From contig NC_003075.7 of the NCBI RefSeq assembly GCF_000001735.4, forward strand, positions 12,897,001 to 12,961,000: DNA of 64,000 bases, in the 5' to 3' direction. The notes under the pieces were generated by a model. It saw nothing but the letters and a program-made list of their open reading frames with translations, made no database searches and was not told where the DNA came from. Shown here one piece after another: positions 1 to 12,600 of this stretch. The position numbers and the translations under genes are program-made. How positions within the stretch are numbered: the first letter of the stretch is position 1; every line of letters begins with the position of its first letter. This DNA is from Arabidopsis thaliana. Its lineage: Eukaryota; Streptophyta; Magnoliopsida; Brassicales; Brassicaceae.

Positions 1-66
1 TCTGTTTGCAACTTTATGCATGATAATGTGATAGCACTAACAAGAACTCTCAATAATGTTCTGTAG

Positions 67-1309
67 GGAGACATGAGCGTAAATGACTGCAGAAAAGTTC
101 ATGAAAATCTTCCTAACAAAACTGAGCAGAGTGTCTCCAGTTTTGGAACAGATATAAAACATGAAGAAAGTAAACTAACGGACAATGATGTGATGAACAT
201 TCCAGAGGATTATGCCTCCGAGGAGTCAATAGCCGCATATGCACTCAATGGAAACAACTTTCTTAAGAGGTTACATGCTTAAAACGAACAGAACTATATA
301 ATTTGGCACTCTTGGTCTGGTTCATGATTCAAAGGTGTAGAACTTTCATCCCAAACAGGTTTGATGTGGAGGTTAGATCAGTTGTCTCTCACTTATTTCA
401 CAACTGGGCTAAGAAACAAGCATTCCAGGAACCAAAGAGGCTGATTGACAAGGTGAGTATCGCATACGCTGCAACATTTCTCCATCAACTAATGTAAGCG
501 CCAGTCAATTTTCTTACTTCTTACTTCTTACCTTTCATGTCAATGTTTTCGTACATGCAGGTACGGTTTGTGATTGGTGAACGTTTGGCCATCAAGAAGA
601 ACAAACACAAGGTTGTACGTCTATAGTCTTATTCACTATAACAAGTTCTGACAGTAGTTTTCTTGTTTGGTTACTTATTATGAAGCTTAATGGTAAAAGT
701 CTACTGAGCCATACCGAGAGTTGAAATATGCTTTGGTCACTAACTGGATACTGCACTATTTTGTTAGGATGTCTTACGAGCTCTCAAATCATCATTGACT
801 TCTGAGGAAGCGTTCCAATATGCAGAACATGTAAGCAATATTATCTGAAAAACACTGTTACACTAATGAATTGATAAAAAGGAAAACTGAGACGGTGCTC
901 ATGTTCCTGTGTACTTTTGGGGATATCAGGTACTTAGGTGGGAACAACTTCCTGCAGACACACGGGCTCATATAGTGCGTGAGAAACAGGTAATACATAT
1001 AGCTGTTTTGAGAAAGCAAGAAGTTATAGGTTAACTCACTCCATAACCTTGGGAAAAAAAAATCTGTTTCAGGAACATTTCCAAAAACTGAGAATTGAAA
1101 ACTCAATGGGCACTTCGGAAGCAACGAGTAAACAGGTAAAAACTCATCAAGCTCTCACATTTTTGTCAACCGAAATATAGAACATCATACATTTTTGTTT
1201 ATGTTTTTTGAAATGGCAGATCGCATTTCTGCATAGTCTAGGATGCACAGTGGTCCCAACATCACGTCTCCATGCGTCCCGCTTGATTGAACAGTACAAA
1301 TCACTCTGA
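67..1309 (+). CDS. SRS2: SRS2-like UvrD/Rep-family DNA helicase, C-terminal exons (5' part outside window)
   Basis: Seven 3' exons read in one frame: 67-269, 359-452, 561-611, 768-830, 930-989, 1073-1135 and 1220-1309 (TGA). All introns are GT-AG and 73-156 bp long. The product ends in a Ser-Leu-rich tail with the motif [20 protein letters not shown]. The ATP-binding helicase motifs lie upstream of the window, so the family call rests on my recall of the C-terminus of the Arabidopsis SRS2-like helicase (3'-5' helicase, homologous-recombination control) and on gene order. The visible part is charged and helical ([20 protein letters not shown]), consistent with a helicase C-terminal extension. 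Bases 1-66 are intron ending TTCTGTAG. The gene converges on the MSRA gene. The exon structure is secure; the name is moderately secure. Confidence 0.8.
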
Positions 1310-1801
1310 GATTGTATGTGTTTATATATGTAGTCTCATACGTTCATATGTATTAAACAAAGGAGCCTGGAAATGATCTCGATTTCCTAATCTTAAATAT
1401 AAAAGAACAAACAATGGTAATTGTAATAGTGTATTTTGTGAAAGAAATGATGGAAACTGTTTTGGTGTTGACGTGAAATACACTCAAATGGCCATTCATG
1501 TATATTTGGATCCAAATGATGTTTCGACCATTGCTCAATCATTCATAACGTTGAATTGTCAAAACTCATAAATCAAAAGAAAACCCGAAATTGTTGAGAA
1601 CTTCCCAAATTGTATTACCAGTACTGTAGTATCAAATTGAAATTGATTTGGACAAAGCCTTGATTCATATAAGCATAGGATGCATCATAACCATTGGTTG
1701 CATAACAAAGACAAGAAACAAATGTGATCTACAGATTATTGTATTTTTCATGAGACAACTCACTTCTTTTTATGTGCTTGAGGGAAGACTGACTTAGTTT
1801 C
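1310..1801. other. Convergent 3' intergenic spacer
   Basis: This 492-bp AT-rich spacer lies between the stop codons of the helicase gene and the MSRA gene. It should hold both 3' UTRs and polyadenylation signals. Its only open frames are short and non-conserved in appearance. No repeat or RNA gene was seen. Confidence 0.6.
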
Positions 1802-2998
1802 TTAGCCATAGCATCGGATTGGATCCTTGCAACCTTTCTCAGCTGATTGTCTTAAACCCATGCGACCCCCTTTTGCCAGGTATTGCTGGTGGTAATTTTC
1901 TGCTCTGTAGAATTTCGTAGCGGGAAGTATCTCTGTGACAATCCTCTTGTTCAATATCTTCTGCTGTTTCTCAACAGCTTCACGAGCTATGCGCTCTTGC
2001 TCGTCTGTGTAGTAGTATATACCTGATCGATACTGCGTTCCCACATCCCCACCCTACTTAGATCAACACATAAAAGTTAGTAAGTGAAGAACCACAACAA
2101 CAACACTAGATTCATCTTCAAGTGTATGTAGGTATAGTAACATGAACAAGAACAGACTCAAGTACAAGATCGCATACGAAAATGGAAATGGCAATGTCAC
2201 TTCCACATAATCAAACACGAATCCTCATATCAACAAGGCCTGAGATTCTAACTAGCTCATAACAACTTAGCCAATAGTTACTTGAGACTACCAAATGTAT
2301 GTAGAACTAAAGACTAAGGGACAGAGAGTTCGTCTAAACAGGTGAATCTAGTCGTTGTTATCTAATAAACAATTCAGCCCCAAATGCAGAACACACATAG
2401 AGCTCTCTATTGATTCAAATTACGATCTGATACTGATAACGTCTAGATTTTTAGGGTTAAAGCAATCAATCACCTGACGATTCAAGGTGGTTGGATCATG
2501 ACGATTCCAGAAAACATCAAGCAAGCTCTCAAAGCTACACTCTTTGGGATCATACTGAACTCTAACAACCTCGTTATGTCCCGTAGTGCCAGTACAGACA
2601 TCCTCGTAACTCGGATTGTGCACGATGCCATGGCTATACCCAACCTCGGTCTTGGTCACACCAGGAACTCTCTGGTAAGCTAGCTCCACTCCCCAGAAAC
2701 AACCGGCGCCAAATTGCGCGAATTGCTGACCTGAAGACGGAACATCATCGTCGGGTCCTTGGGCGATTGCGGCGGAAGATGGGTCAGCTTGGGCTTGAGG
2801 ACGAGACCCGAATCCGAGTCTGTTGAAAAGGTTGTTCATTGGGGATTTGTATACGGAGATTGGTCGTCGAGAGGTTTGAGGGAAAGGACAAATGGGTTTG
2901 GCTCTGGAGAAAGAGAGTGCGGCTTTAGAGAGAGAATTGAGAGGTTTAGAGAGAGATGCGGCGGCGATGAGCGGAGGAGAGACGACGAGGACCTGCAT
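1802..2998 (-). CDS. MSRA4: Peptide methionine-S-sulfoxide reductase A, plastid-type
   Basis: Two exons on the minus strand, 2998-2474 and 2053-1802, encode 258 aa. The enzyme reduces methionine-S-sulfoxide in oxidised proteins, recycled by thioredoxin. The catalytic motif FGAGCFWGVE is present with nucleophilic Cys100. Resolving cysteines occur near the C-terminus in GCKDPIRCYG (Cys250 and Cys256). The first ~75 residues are Ser/Ala/Pro-rich, hydroxylated and poor in acid, typical of a chloroplast transit peptide. The start is the ATG at 2998, which gives MQVLVVSPPL. A TTG two codons upstream is not needed. The intron lies just after the DPTTLNRQ segment. The gene is divergent from the oleosin gene across about 500 bp. 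Confidence 0.96.
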
Positions 2999-3497
2999 TA
3001 TCAAAGCAGTGACGTGGTGAAATTTGGAACTTTTAAGAGGCAGATAGATTTATTATTTGTATCCATTTTCTTCATTGTTCTAGAATGTCGCGGAACAAAT
3101 TTTAAAACTAAATCCTAAATTTTTCTAATTTTGTTGCCAATAGTGGATATGTGGGCCGTATAGAAGGAATCTATTGAAGGCCCAAACCCATACTGACGAG
3201 CCCAAAGGTTCGTTTTGCGTTTTATGTTTCGGTTCGATGCCAACGCCACATTCTGAGCTAGGCAAAAAACAAACGTGTCTTTGAATAGACTCCTCTCGTT
3301 AACACATGCAGCGGCTGCATGGTGACGCCATTAACACGTGGCCTACAATTGCATGATGTCTCCATTGACACGTGACTTCTCGTCTCCTTTCTTAATATAT
3401 CTAACAAACACTCCTACCTCTTCCAAAATATATACACATCTTTTTGATCAATCTCTCATTCAAAATCTCATTCTCTCTAGTAAACAAGAACAAAAAA
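2999..3497. promoter_or_regulatory. Divergent promoter of MSRA4 and oleosin, with RY and ABRE seed elements
   Basis: The 499-bp gap between the two ATGs carries a dense cluster near the oleosin side. RY motifs (CATGCA or TGCATG) lie at 3305-3310, 3316-3321 and 3350-3355. G-box/ABRE cores CACGTG lie at 3335-3340 (within CACGTGGC) and 3369-3374. A TATA-like run sits at about 3427-3434, roughly 65 bp before the oleosin ATG. RY plus ABRE is the established combination bound by ABI3/FUS3/LEC2 and bZIP factors in seed storage genes, so seed-specific control of the oleosin is inferred. GGCCC/GGGCC-type elements near 3150-3205 may serve the MSRA side. Confidence 0.85.
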
Positions 3498-4259
3498 ATG
3501 GCGGATACAGCTAGAGGAACCCATCACGATATCATCGGCAGAGACCAGTACCCGATGATGGGCCGAGACCGAGACCAGTACCAGATGTCCGGACGAGGAT
3601 CTGACTACTCCAAGTCTAGGCAGATTGCTAAAGCTGCAACTGCTGTCACAGCTGGTGGTTCCCTCCTTGTTCTCTCCAGCCTTACCCTTGTTGGAACTGT
3701 CATAGCTTTGACTGTTGCAACACCTCTGCTCGTTATCTTCAGCCCAATCCTTGTCCCGGCTCTCATCACAGTTGCACTCCTCATCACCGGTTTTCTTTCC
3801 TCTGGAGGGTTTGGCATTGCCGCTATAACCGTTTTCTCTTGGATTTACAAGTAAGCACACATTTATCATCTTACTTCATAATTTTGTGCAATATGTGCAT
3901 GCATGTGTTGAGCCAGTAGCTTTGGATCAATTTTTTTGGTCGAATAACAAATGTAACAATAAGAAATTGCAAATTCTAGGGAACATTTGGTTAACTAAAT
4001 ACGAAATTTGACCTAGCTAGCTTGAATGTGTCTGTGTATATCATCTATATAGGTAAAATGCTTGGTATGATACCTATTGATTGTGAATAGGTACGCAACG
4101 GGAGAGCACCCACAGGGATCAGACAAGTTGGACAGTGCAAGGATGAAGTTGGGAAGCAAAGCTCAGGATCTGAAAGACAGAGCTCAGTACTACGGACAGC
4201 AACATACTGGTGGGGAACATGACCGTGACCGTACTCGTGGTGGCCAGCACACTACTTAA
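3498..4259 (+). CDS. OLE1: Oleosin, seed oil-body structural protein (18.5 kDa class)
   Basis: Two exons, 3498-3850 and 4091-4259, encode 173 aa. Oleosins coat seed oil bodies, setting their size and preventing coalescence. The N-terminal ~45 residues are polar (repeats of GRDQY and GRD). A long uninterrupted hydrophobic hairpin follows, about residues 48-118, with the diagnostic proline knot [12 protein letters not shown]. The C-terminal part ([20 protein letters not shown]) is an amphipathic helix followed by a hydrophilic [16 protein letters not shown] tail. The 240-bp intron falls just after the hairpin. The upstream RY/ABRE cluster supports embryo expression. The gene is unambiguous. Confidence 0.98.
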
Positions 4260-4735
4260 GTTACCCCACTGATGTCATCGTCATAGTCCAATAACTCCAA
4301 TGTCGGGGAGTTAGTTTATGAGGAATAAAGTGTTTAGAATTTGATCAGGGGGAGATAATAAAAGCCGAGTTTGAATCTTTTTGTTATAAGTAATGTTTAT
4401 GTGTGTTTCTATATGTTGTCAAATGGTACCATGTTTTTTTTCCTCTCTTTTTGTAACTTGCAAGTGTTGTGTTGTACTTTATTTGGCTTCTTTGTAAGTT
4501 GGTAACGGTGGTCTATATATGGAAAAGGTCTTGTTTTGTTAAACTTATGTTAGTTAACTGGATTCGTCTTTAACCACAAAAAGTTTTCAATAAGCTACAA
4601 ATTTAGACACGCAAGCCGATGCAGTCATTAGTACATATATTTATTGCAAGTGATTACATGGCAACCCAAACTTCAAAAACAGTAGGTTGCTCCATTTAGT
4701 AACCTGAATTGCCTCCTGATTCTAGTTGATCCCCT
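4260..4735. other. Convergent 3' spacer between oleosin and acid phosphatase genes
   Basis: This 476-bp spacer holds the oleosin 3' UTR (AATAAA-like AATAAAG at about 4324) and the phosphatase 3' UTR on the other strand. A short run, gaattgcctc(c)tgatYcta, occurs at about 4706-4724 and again at 4821-4837 inside the phosphatase last exon, suggesting a small local duplication. No gene was seen. Confidence 0.5.
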
Positions 4736-5882
4736 TCAGGGGATATAATACATTGGATTTGGAAGTTTGAAGGATCTTTCTGACATTGCAGAACCCAACA
4801 AATCACTCCATTGGTCACCTGAATTGCCTCTGATCCTATACCCTTCTTTCACCATCTCCTCTCTCTTCTCTGACTTGTACATGGTCGCTGTTTTGTTCCG
4901 ATCATCCAACGATCTATTAACATTAAGCAGCAAACCAAAGCGTCAATCATCCATTCAAACCCAAGATTACAATCCAAGATCAAACAACGTCATGTTACCA
5001 CAACCATGGATCCAGATCAATAGTTGGTTAAAAACTGTATGAGCTACATTGTAATGGAGGTCCAAAAGTAGAGTATGCATACCTCAGAATAAGCTTGTCC
5101 CAGTTATGGAAACCGGCATTGCGCAGGTTTTCGACAGTGATAACCCGGTGGTTCTCTCTACGCCCTGTAAGCAAGATAACTTTGTACCCCAAATGTATAA
5201 CCTTTTGGTAAAGCTTCAAGCTTGGTGCTATAGCAGGTGCTATCCCTTTCTCTACCCACATATCAAACTTTGAATGATCAAAAACTTCCAACCTGCAAAT
5301 TCCCAAACAGAACAAACATTCACATTTATCATACATAGACAAACAAGCAAAGAAAAAGACAGACAACAACACATACCTCAAATCTTAACTAATTCGACAT
5401 AGTAAAAAGACAAATCCATCTATACAATTATCAAGGAACCAACTTTTTATAGCAATGTTGTAAAATGAAAGATTTAAGATAAATTACCCACAACCGTGTT
5501 CCATGTAATAAGGAAGATTCGACAATAACGTCTCATCAATATCGAAAATCCAAATGTCTTTCCCGTCACCGTTAGATTCGAAGCTGCTCGCGTAAACCTT
5601 AGCTTCTTCGGAGACTCTCTCCACATCGACGACGTAACCTTCACCCATCAGGTAATCTTTCACGTAATCGGCGCATTCAGCTGGAATGGTTTTCCATGGA
5701 GCGAGATTGTTTGTCTCCGCCGCGAATCTCCAGCTCGTGCAATGTAGATTGACATTGTCGTTTATGTTCTTGAGCTGGGTTTCGAAGATCAATGGTCGCG
5801 CAATGAGATACGAGCTGGAGTTTTCATTGGAGAACGCCAGAGGAATCAAGGAGAAGAGAATGAGATTCACGAGAATCCGCAT
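4736..5882 (-). CDS. HAD superfamily subfamily IIIB acid phosphatase (VSP-like)
   Basis: Three exons, 5882-5488, 5292-5083 and 4913-4736, encode 260 aa. A cleavable signal peptide is seen (MRILVNLILFSLIPLAFS), implying secretion or vacuolar targeting. HAD motifs run in order: motif I FDIDETLLS with both catalytic Asp, motif II ILLTGR, motif III Lys in YKSEKR, and motif IV GNSGDQWSDL. The length is typical for plant class B acid phosphatase/vegetative-storage-protein relatives. The motif I nucleophile is intact (DIDET), so phosphatase activity is plausible. The ATG at 5882 is chosen because it opens the signal peptide; upstream in-frame codons lack an ATG. The physiological substrate is unknown. 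Confidence 0.94.
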
Positions 5883-6359
5883 TGTATATCGCCGGAAACG
5901 CCGGGAGAAAAAAAGTTGAGATTTTTTCAATTGGGTCTTCAAGAGATTCAGGACATAAGCGAAATCCGAAGAAATATCAAAGAGAAGAGGAGATTTTCCA
6001 TTCTCTAATGATGAGGAAGTGGATTATAAGAACCCTAGAAACAGTGAAACATTTCCTCTCAAGGTCCTTTTTTCAACGGAGAAATGAGGATTCTCGGAGA
6101 AAAGTTTCTGTTTCTTTTTGGGCAATGGAAAGGAAGAGAGACAAAAAAGACCAAAATACCAAAATGAAAAATAAAGGGCAATGGTTTTGTGTTCTTATTT
6201 GGAGGCAAATTAACGGATGGATCCGAATATTCGTTTACAAGATGATTAAGGTTTCGTTTCGGTTTATATTTTTGATTCAGCATGTGTGTAGTAGTAGTAC
6301 AAAGCAAAACGTCTTGCCGTTTATATATCCACAAAAACGCTACACAGTTTGGCTTACTA
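5883..6359. other. Spacer between acid phosphatase start and U-box kinase stop (both minus strand)
   Basis: This 477-bp spacer carries the phosphatase 5' UTR and promoter and the downstream U-box gene 3' UTR. Open frames across it on both strands look random (Lys/Arg-rich) and share no recognisable domain. No repeat or RNA gene was seen. Confidence 0.5.
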
Positions 6360-9300
6360 CTATCGTGTAGACCTCCATTCCATGATGGCTGTGTAAAGAG
6401 TATAATTGGGTAAAAGGTTCTTGCTATGCAACGGTGAATCCGTCATCGGCGATGTGTTGTGCTCCTTAAGCCACTCCTCTATCGCATGACGGTCGTATGT
6501 GTATCCGTCTGCTGCAACGCACGGCTCGTTCATCACGTCCTGCATTATACCACACAAGCTCACACATTTTCACCACAACACACTGAGATGAGATGTTTCA
6601 ACATTGAACAAGGTTTTATATAGAGTTTACCTTAAGTAATGGGCAGATGAAATGAGTGGGAGGCTGTGTCGATACGCCGGAAAATGAGTTCCTTGCCTTT
6701 TCAGCTACTTTCTTTAGGTTTTCGAGCGCTGGAAGAATCTGATCTTTCAAATCAGGTCTATCTTTCCCGCGTAGCTCTGTACAACACAAAGCTAATGCGG
6801 CCAATTCCCGGGTTTCTTCAATCGGCCAGTTACCGGCTTTCTGATCTAAGATCTTAAGGAACTCATCATTACTATCCATTGCGCTCTCAACGAAATGTGT
6901 CAATGCAATAGCAGGTTTTGCTGTGAGAAGCTGAAGAAGAATCATTCCAAAGGAGTAGATATCTGATTTCGATGATATCCTTCCAGTGCGCTGATATTCC
7001 GGATCAATATAGCATAACGTTCCCACGGGGCTTGTTTGTTTGTATATAGTGAATTTAGTTGATAGAGGATCGACTTGAACCATCGTTGAGAGTCCCACGT
7101 CTCCAACTTTGCTGACAAAGTTGTGATCAAGTAAGATGTTTGCAGGTTTAAGATCACGGTGAATGATTGGTTTAGGCTTTGATTTGTGGAGGAAGACAAG
7201 AGCCGCTGCAACTTCCCAAGCAATCCTAAACCGCTCAAACCACGGGAGTGGCGGACTGTTGTTGACCTGGAAAAGTCTGTCCTCCAAGCTACCGTTTTCC
7301 ATGTACTCATAAACTAAAGCACCTTGCTCCGGGCACGCTCCTAGAAGGAGAACCAAATGTGGATGCCTAATCTTGCTCAAGATTTCGAGCTGCAAATTAG
7401 AGAGGCCAGTGAGATAAATGTAGACTCTTATCCACAAGAATTGAAATTAAAATCAGAAAACTTCCATATAGTGAAAGGCACAAAATCTCAAACAAAGTTC
7501 CTTAAACCAAATTTGAGCTCACTTCCATACCTCTTGTTGGAATTGTTTGGAAAGTTGATTTTCAGCTGACTGCAAAACTTTGACAACTGCAGTTGTATGA
7601 TGCAGATTACACTTGTAAACAGCTCCGTAAGCTCCCATTCCGATCTTCAGTTCTTCTGAGAATGATGAAGTGGCAGCCATAATTTCTTCCCAAGCAAAGT
7701 GCTGATATTGCAGCTGAGGAGACCCGAGAGTGCCCTCGAGCTTCTCTTTCTCTTTAGTATCACGTGCGGATTTCCTTTCGGCTTCTCTTCTCTGCGCAAT
7801 TTCTCTCTCTGCTCTTTCTCTCATGCTCTCTGCATCTCTCCTTGCCTTCTCAAAATTCTGCTTTTCCTTTTCTGCTAACTCTCGAGCTTCATACTCCTTC
7901 AGCTTTAGCTCTTCAAGCTTTATGGCTTCTTCTAACCGACGTTGGTTAAGTTCACCAAGCTGAAACATTTTCAGAAAAGCATTGAGCACAATTTAATAAG
8001 TTTCATCAAATGCAAAGATATATGATATTATGAGGCCTTCACCTTTCGAGAAGCATCAAAGGTTTCGGTTTGAGCCACAGCATACATTTCTTGAACGTGT
8101 CTAAGCTCAGCTCTCAACTTCTCAACCTCAAAGTTTAGGTTTACCTGAACAAATAATCTTATATTATTCCGATTCACAAGACAATGTCGAAATTAAAACT
8201 CCATTTTATACCTGGTTGTCTGTATAGGATTGTTCACTTAGAGCATCAGACATGTTGGAAGCTTGTTGAGAAGCCCGAGAGTGTGTAGTATCGACACCCA
8301 TGCCACTCCAACTAAACCTAGTACCAAAATTCCCGTATTCACGGTTGCTCGAAGAAGAACTCATAGCTTCTTTTCTCTCCTCATAATCTCTACGCCGAGG
8401 AGTCCAACGTGATGTAGTATCTGTGCTGCTTCTATTGATACTTGAAACATCTCTAGCTTCCTCTGCATCCAAAGACATGCACCTGGTTTCATCCGAGCCA
8501 ACAGAACTCGTTTCCATTGGAACTGATGCCTGTCCTGCAATTGCAGGGAAATGTTGCATTCTCCTGACCGGAAGGGATAGAGGACGAGATTGAGAGTCAT
8601 GCGCACTTGACATTACATCTGATGAATCTAGAAGAGAAAATGGGGTAACAGAATTAGATATACACACCATTTCTAGTAGAGTATTCACACAAATACATTG
8701 ATGAGTCATGGACCTGAGGTGGGACCAGAAGAACCGCTTGAAGAATTTGTTCTCTCACTACCATCTTCTCTTATAGTAGCATTTCCGTCTGAGTCTGATG
8801 GTCGGACGCATGACAATTTACCTTTTGAAACAACATAGACTGTACAAAAGTTTGGCATCAAAGCTGATATCACCGAGCAAATATCAGCTTTCCTGGAATT
8901 TTCAAAACAGATTCATTGGTACACGGAATAGAAAGAACAAAGGTCGAAAGCTAGCAGCAGGGTGGTAGTGTACCTTGAGAAAAAACTACGGGATGAGCCT
9001 CCAATGACAATTCTGTCTATTGAATCCCGAGTCACTTCTTCAGCTATTGCGGCTGCCACATTATCTGATTCGATCACAAGAACTTCTACTGCAACCTTTC
9101 ATTAAGGTAATTCAATGAGTTCATGTAACCTTGAAATTTTCATTAAAGAAGAGCGTAAGATATCTCATTATACCAAAGAAAATACCTTTCTCCGCACGAA
9201 CAGTTTTGTGTAAGGTTTAAGCATTTCTTCAGACTGCCACAGTATTTCCTGTCTATATGCAGTTACTACATCATCTCGTACCTCGGAAATCGGGATTGCA

Positions 9301-9669
9301 TTTCCCACTTGAGAAGGAGCAAGAAATGTACATCAGGCTTTTTATCAGTTACAATAAGTCTTGATTTTGTTTTACACAACAATACCAAATAGAAAAAAGG
9401 GAAACACAGGAAGAAGTCCTGAGTACAAGAAAGAAAGAAACAGAAATACAAGGCATAGTTGGAACTTTACTTGGTGTAGGTACAGAAGTAATCATTGGAT
9501 GGATGTGAAGCAGCTTGAAGCCAACATTTCCTTCAGTAGCAAATTTTTCGATCGCCCATGTAACTACATATTTGCTTTTACTGCTCCCACTTAGAGCCAC
9601 AACGACGGTACGAGATGGGGGAGGAGGAGGAGGAGGAGGAAGAGCAAGCTTGTCTGGTGATCTACTCAT
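6360..9669 (-). CDS. PUB35: Usp-domain / receptor-like cytoplasmic kinase / U-box E3 ligase
   Basis: Nine exons: 9669-9471, 9307-9186, 9095-8974, 8892-8714, 8627-8212, 8144-8043, 7959-7531, 7389-6631 and 6539-6360; 835 aa. Order of parts: Pro-rich start and universal stress protein-like domain (about 15-170, starts VVVALSGSSKSK), Ser-rich linker, a long Glu/Arg coiled coil (about 350-450), kinase domain (about 470-735) and a C-terminal U-box (about 765-835, FICPLLKDVMNEPCVAADGY). Kinase residues are Lys507, HRDLKPAN with Asp602, and a DVG triplet at 620-622 where most kinases have DFG. The Mg-binding Asp is kept, so activity is possible. The U-box would recruit E2 for ubiquitin transfer. Symbol PUB35 is recalled from gene order. 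A 5'-UTR intron (10216-9703) is likely. Confidence 0.95.
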
Positions 9670-12600
9670 TGTTAATCTTTTGTGTTCTTGTTTCTATTGA
9701 CCCTGCACACTACAACCATTTCAGACACTGCAAAACAATGTTCTAAAAAGAGTGTTTTGTTCCTAAAGTAGAGATAACATGAAAGAAAGGGAAAGCTAAA
9801 ACTCTCCAGTCAGTGGGAATCAACAGACAGTAATTATATTTGAACTCACATAGCTGAATGTTGAATATCAACTCATCAAACCGAAAAGGCAAATAATAAT
9901 AAGTATTGACAGAATCTAACGGAGGTATACCGATCATGAGATACTCTTAATAGCGTTGAAAGTCAAATGTCTCAGAGTCTAATTTGGACGACCAAAAGGA
10001 TCGTAAAGCAACAACACTCAACGACCATCGAAGCTAACAAATAGCTAGCTTCTTATAAAGATAAAAAAAAAAACTCAAACTTTCCAATAAAAATGTCAAC
10101 TTTGAGCACAATGCAATTGCAGAGAATTCGAAAGGTTATGAAACATTGATCAAGTCAATCAAAGGGACCATCTTCAGGGCATAGAGTTAAACAAGAAAAC
10201 CAGAAATTGAACCTACCTGGTAAATAAAGGATGCGACTTTAGTCAAACCCAATACAAAAATTGAGAGAAGAAATGGTGGAAGCTTCCATTTCACAGAGCA
10301 ATCAATTTCAGAAAATAAAGAGAGCAGCAGAAGAAGAAGATGAAGACCCACGTTGGTGCTGCTAATCTCAGATACAAACAATGGGTTCTTATAACCAGAG
10401 AATCTAAAAAAGATTTGAAAAGAAGCATCAAAAATAATAAGAAAATGAGACAAGTTGGTCATGTTAATGGTCAAAGGAGGATCAGTCCTGGGTATATACT
10501 CTTTTGTTCTCTCGCCTGAATTTTCTTCATTATCAGAGTGACAGAAGGAGAGTGTGTTCTAAAAGAAAGAAGTTTTCTCCAACCTTAGGCCTTGACTATT
10601 AGTTTAATCATAGTTTATCTCTTAATTCCCTAATTATTTGGTATTTAACTACATTCCTCAACGCCATTATTATATCGAGTTTGGCCATAGTTGCACGCAT
10701 GATCTATGTCTTCCTCACGTCTTTTTGTCTCCTCCCCTTTATGCATAGTGGAGTGGTACAAGACTTTGGTAGAGTTCACCTACAACATTGGTTCGCATTT
10801 GAACCGTGATTTGGCCGGTTCAATTTAAACGCCGGTTTACGAGTTTTAACCTCTGGCTGATTAAGTAACCAATTTTGGCAAAATCCAAAGACGAAGGCAA
10901 AACTCTCTGGCTGATCAAGAGGATTCGATTAGGCTCTTTGACCTTGTCAACAAAGACCTTTTAGAATAAAAGCATTCAAAGTATCTATAGAAGCTAAAAA
11001 CATTAAAAGTTACTTATGGAAAACGAATTGGCATGTCATTGTTCCTTGATGATTGATGATAAAAGGTGGAAAAAACTCGAATTTTAAACTTGTCTTGTCT
11101 CGACGCTAAAATCTTCATCCCCTGTAGTCATTCATCATGAAATATTCGATCAGGACACATTATTTTCAAATTTCAATTATCTAATATCTCTATAAACTTA
11201 AAATCTATTATTATTTTCTTATGTTGATTCTCCTTTTTTCCGTACGAAATGTCTTCCCACTTTCAAATTGGTTTTGGAGTTTTCATGCTCTTGAGTCTAG
11301 TATTCGTATTACTATTGTGTATTCTGAATGTAAACGACTAGTGTTCAGGTCAATATATCAATGATTATTTTCTCCATTCTCGTTTTGTTTGATGCAAAAA
11401 CTAAAGAACAAATTCTGTCAAAAATATAAGAATATATATCAATATTGTGTTGCACTACATAATATTCTTTTTACTATGAATGGCCATCTTTTTTTAAGAA
11501 AAAAATGGACGAAAAAGGCAGAGTTTGTCCAATGAAAACTGGATAAATGACATTAGTAAATAGCAAATGACATATAATTTATTTATAACTTATTAATAGG
11601 AAATTTGCAAATGGGTATTTTCTTACAATTTGTTTCTTTTGTTGTGTGTGTGGTCAAGATCTTCTTTTAATACATGATCGAGTGTAGAAACTCTAATTAT
11701 ATGGCGATGATGAAATTTGATAGTGGAAGAACTTTTAAATATGATAATTTACAATGTTGAATTAGATACAAATATCTTAATTTATTAATGGCTGAAATGA
11801 CTTGATTTATTAATTACATAAAGGTTTAAATGCAAAAGTAACCTTTGTGTACACATTTGTTTTGAATAGTTTACAAAGTTACTCTAAAATAATCTGCTTT
11901 GTAATATGAAAATATCATTTTTTGGTAAAGAATGATATTGAAAACATGTTTGCAAAACAACAGACTTACCTGTCAGATACATACACACATCAACTTAAAC
12001 ATAGTTTGACCACACTAAAAATGCCTATGTTCGTTGACATTCACGAACAAAAGAAAAACTATTTACCCATAAATTCCGTGAAATTTTTGTCTAACTATGA
12101 TAAAAATCCATTATTTTGGATTAAAATTCAAATAAAATCCAATTGAAAACGCTACCGAAACTCAAAATGAAAAAGACCTACAAATATGTTTTGGTTTATA
12201 TAAACCCATACATATGTTACACGGAAAAAAAGAAAACTACTATTACGTACTGGTTTTAGACTTTTAGGTTTTTAACCACATCCAAATTATCCAAATTGAA
12301 TATGAAATTTTATGATTTGATCTATGTACACCTTTAGTTATAATAAAGCATAGTCTCTTTTTTTTTTATTATGTTTTTATTTCGTTTTTGGAAACTCATA
12401 TGCTGACGTACCAAATAAATTTGGGATATATAATCCAGTATTGAAACAATTATTATTATAACAACAGTGGAGTAGTATTTTAATGCATTTAATGGAAAAA
12501 AAGAAAACAGAGTAAACGGATAAGCGTGTCGTGGAGAAGAAGGACCAAAGCAAAGTAAAGAAAGTCATATATTCCTGAAAATCTATAAAAGACATTTCGC

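Noticed and set aside
3477-3869. Two minus-strand frames across oleosin exon 1
   Set aside because: They are antisense shadows of the hydrophobic hairpin and carry no known domain.
5882-6370. 162-codon plus-strand frame over the acid phosphatase promoter
   Set aside because: Arg/Lys/Ile/Phe-rich random-looking translation; the region serves as 5' UTR and promoter of the minus-strand gene.
7730-7963. Ser/Phe-rich plus-strand frames at about 7.7-8.0 kb
   Set aside because: They are the reverse of the Glu/Arg/Lys coiled coil of the U-box kinase.
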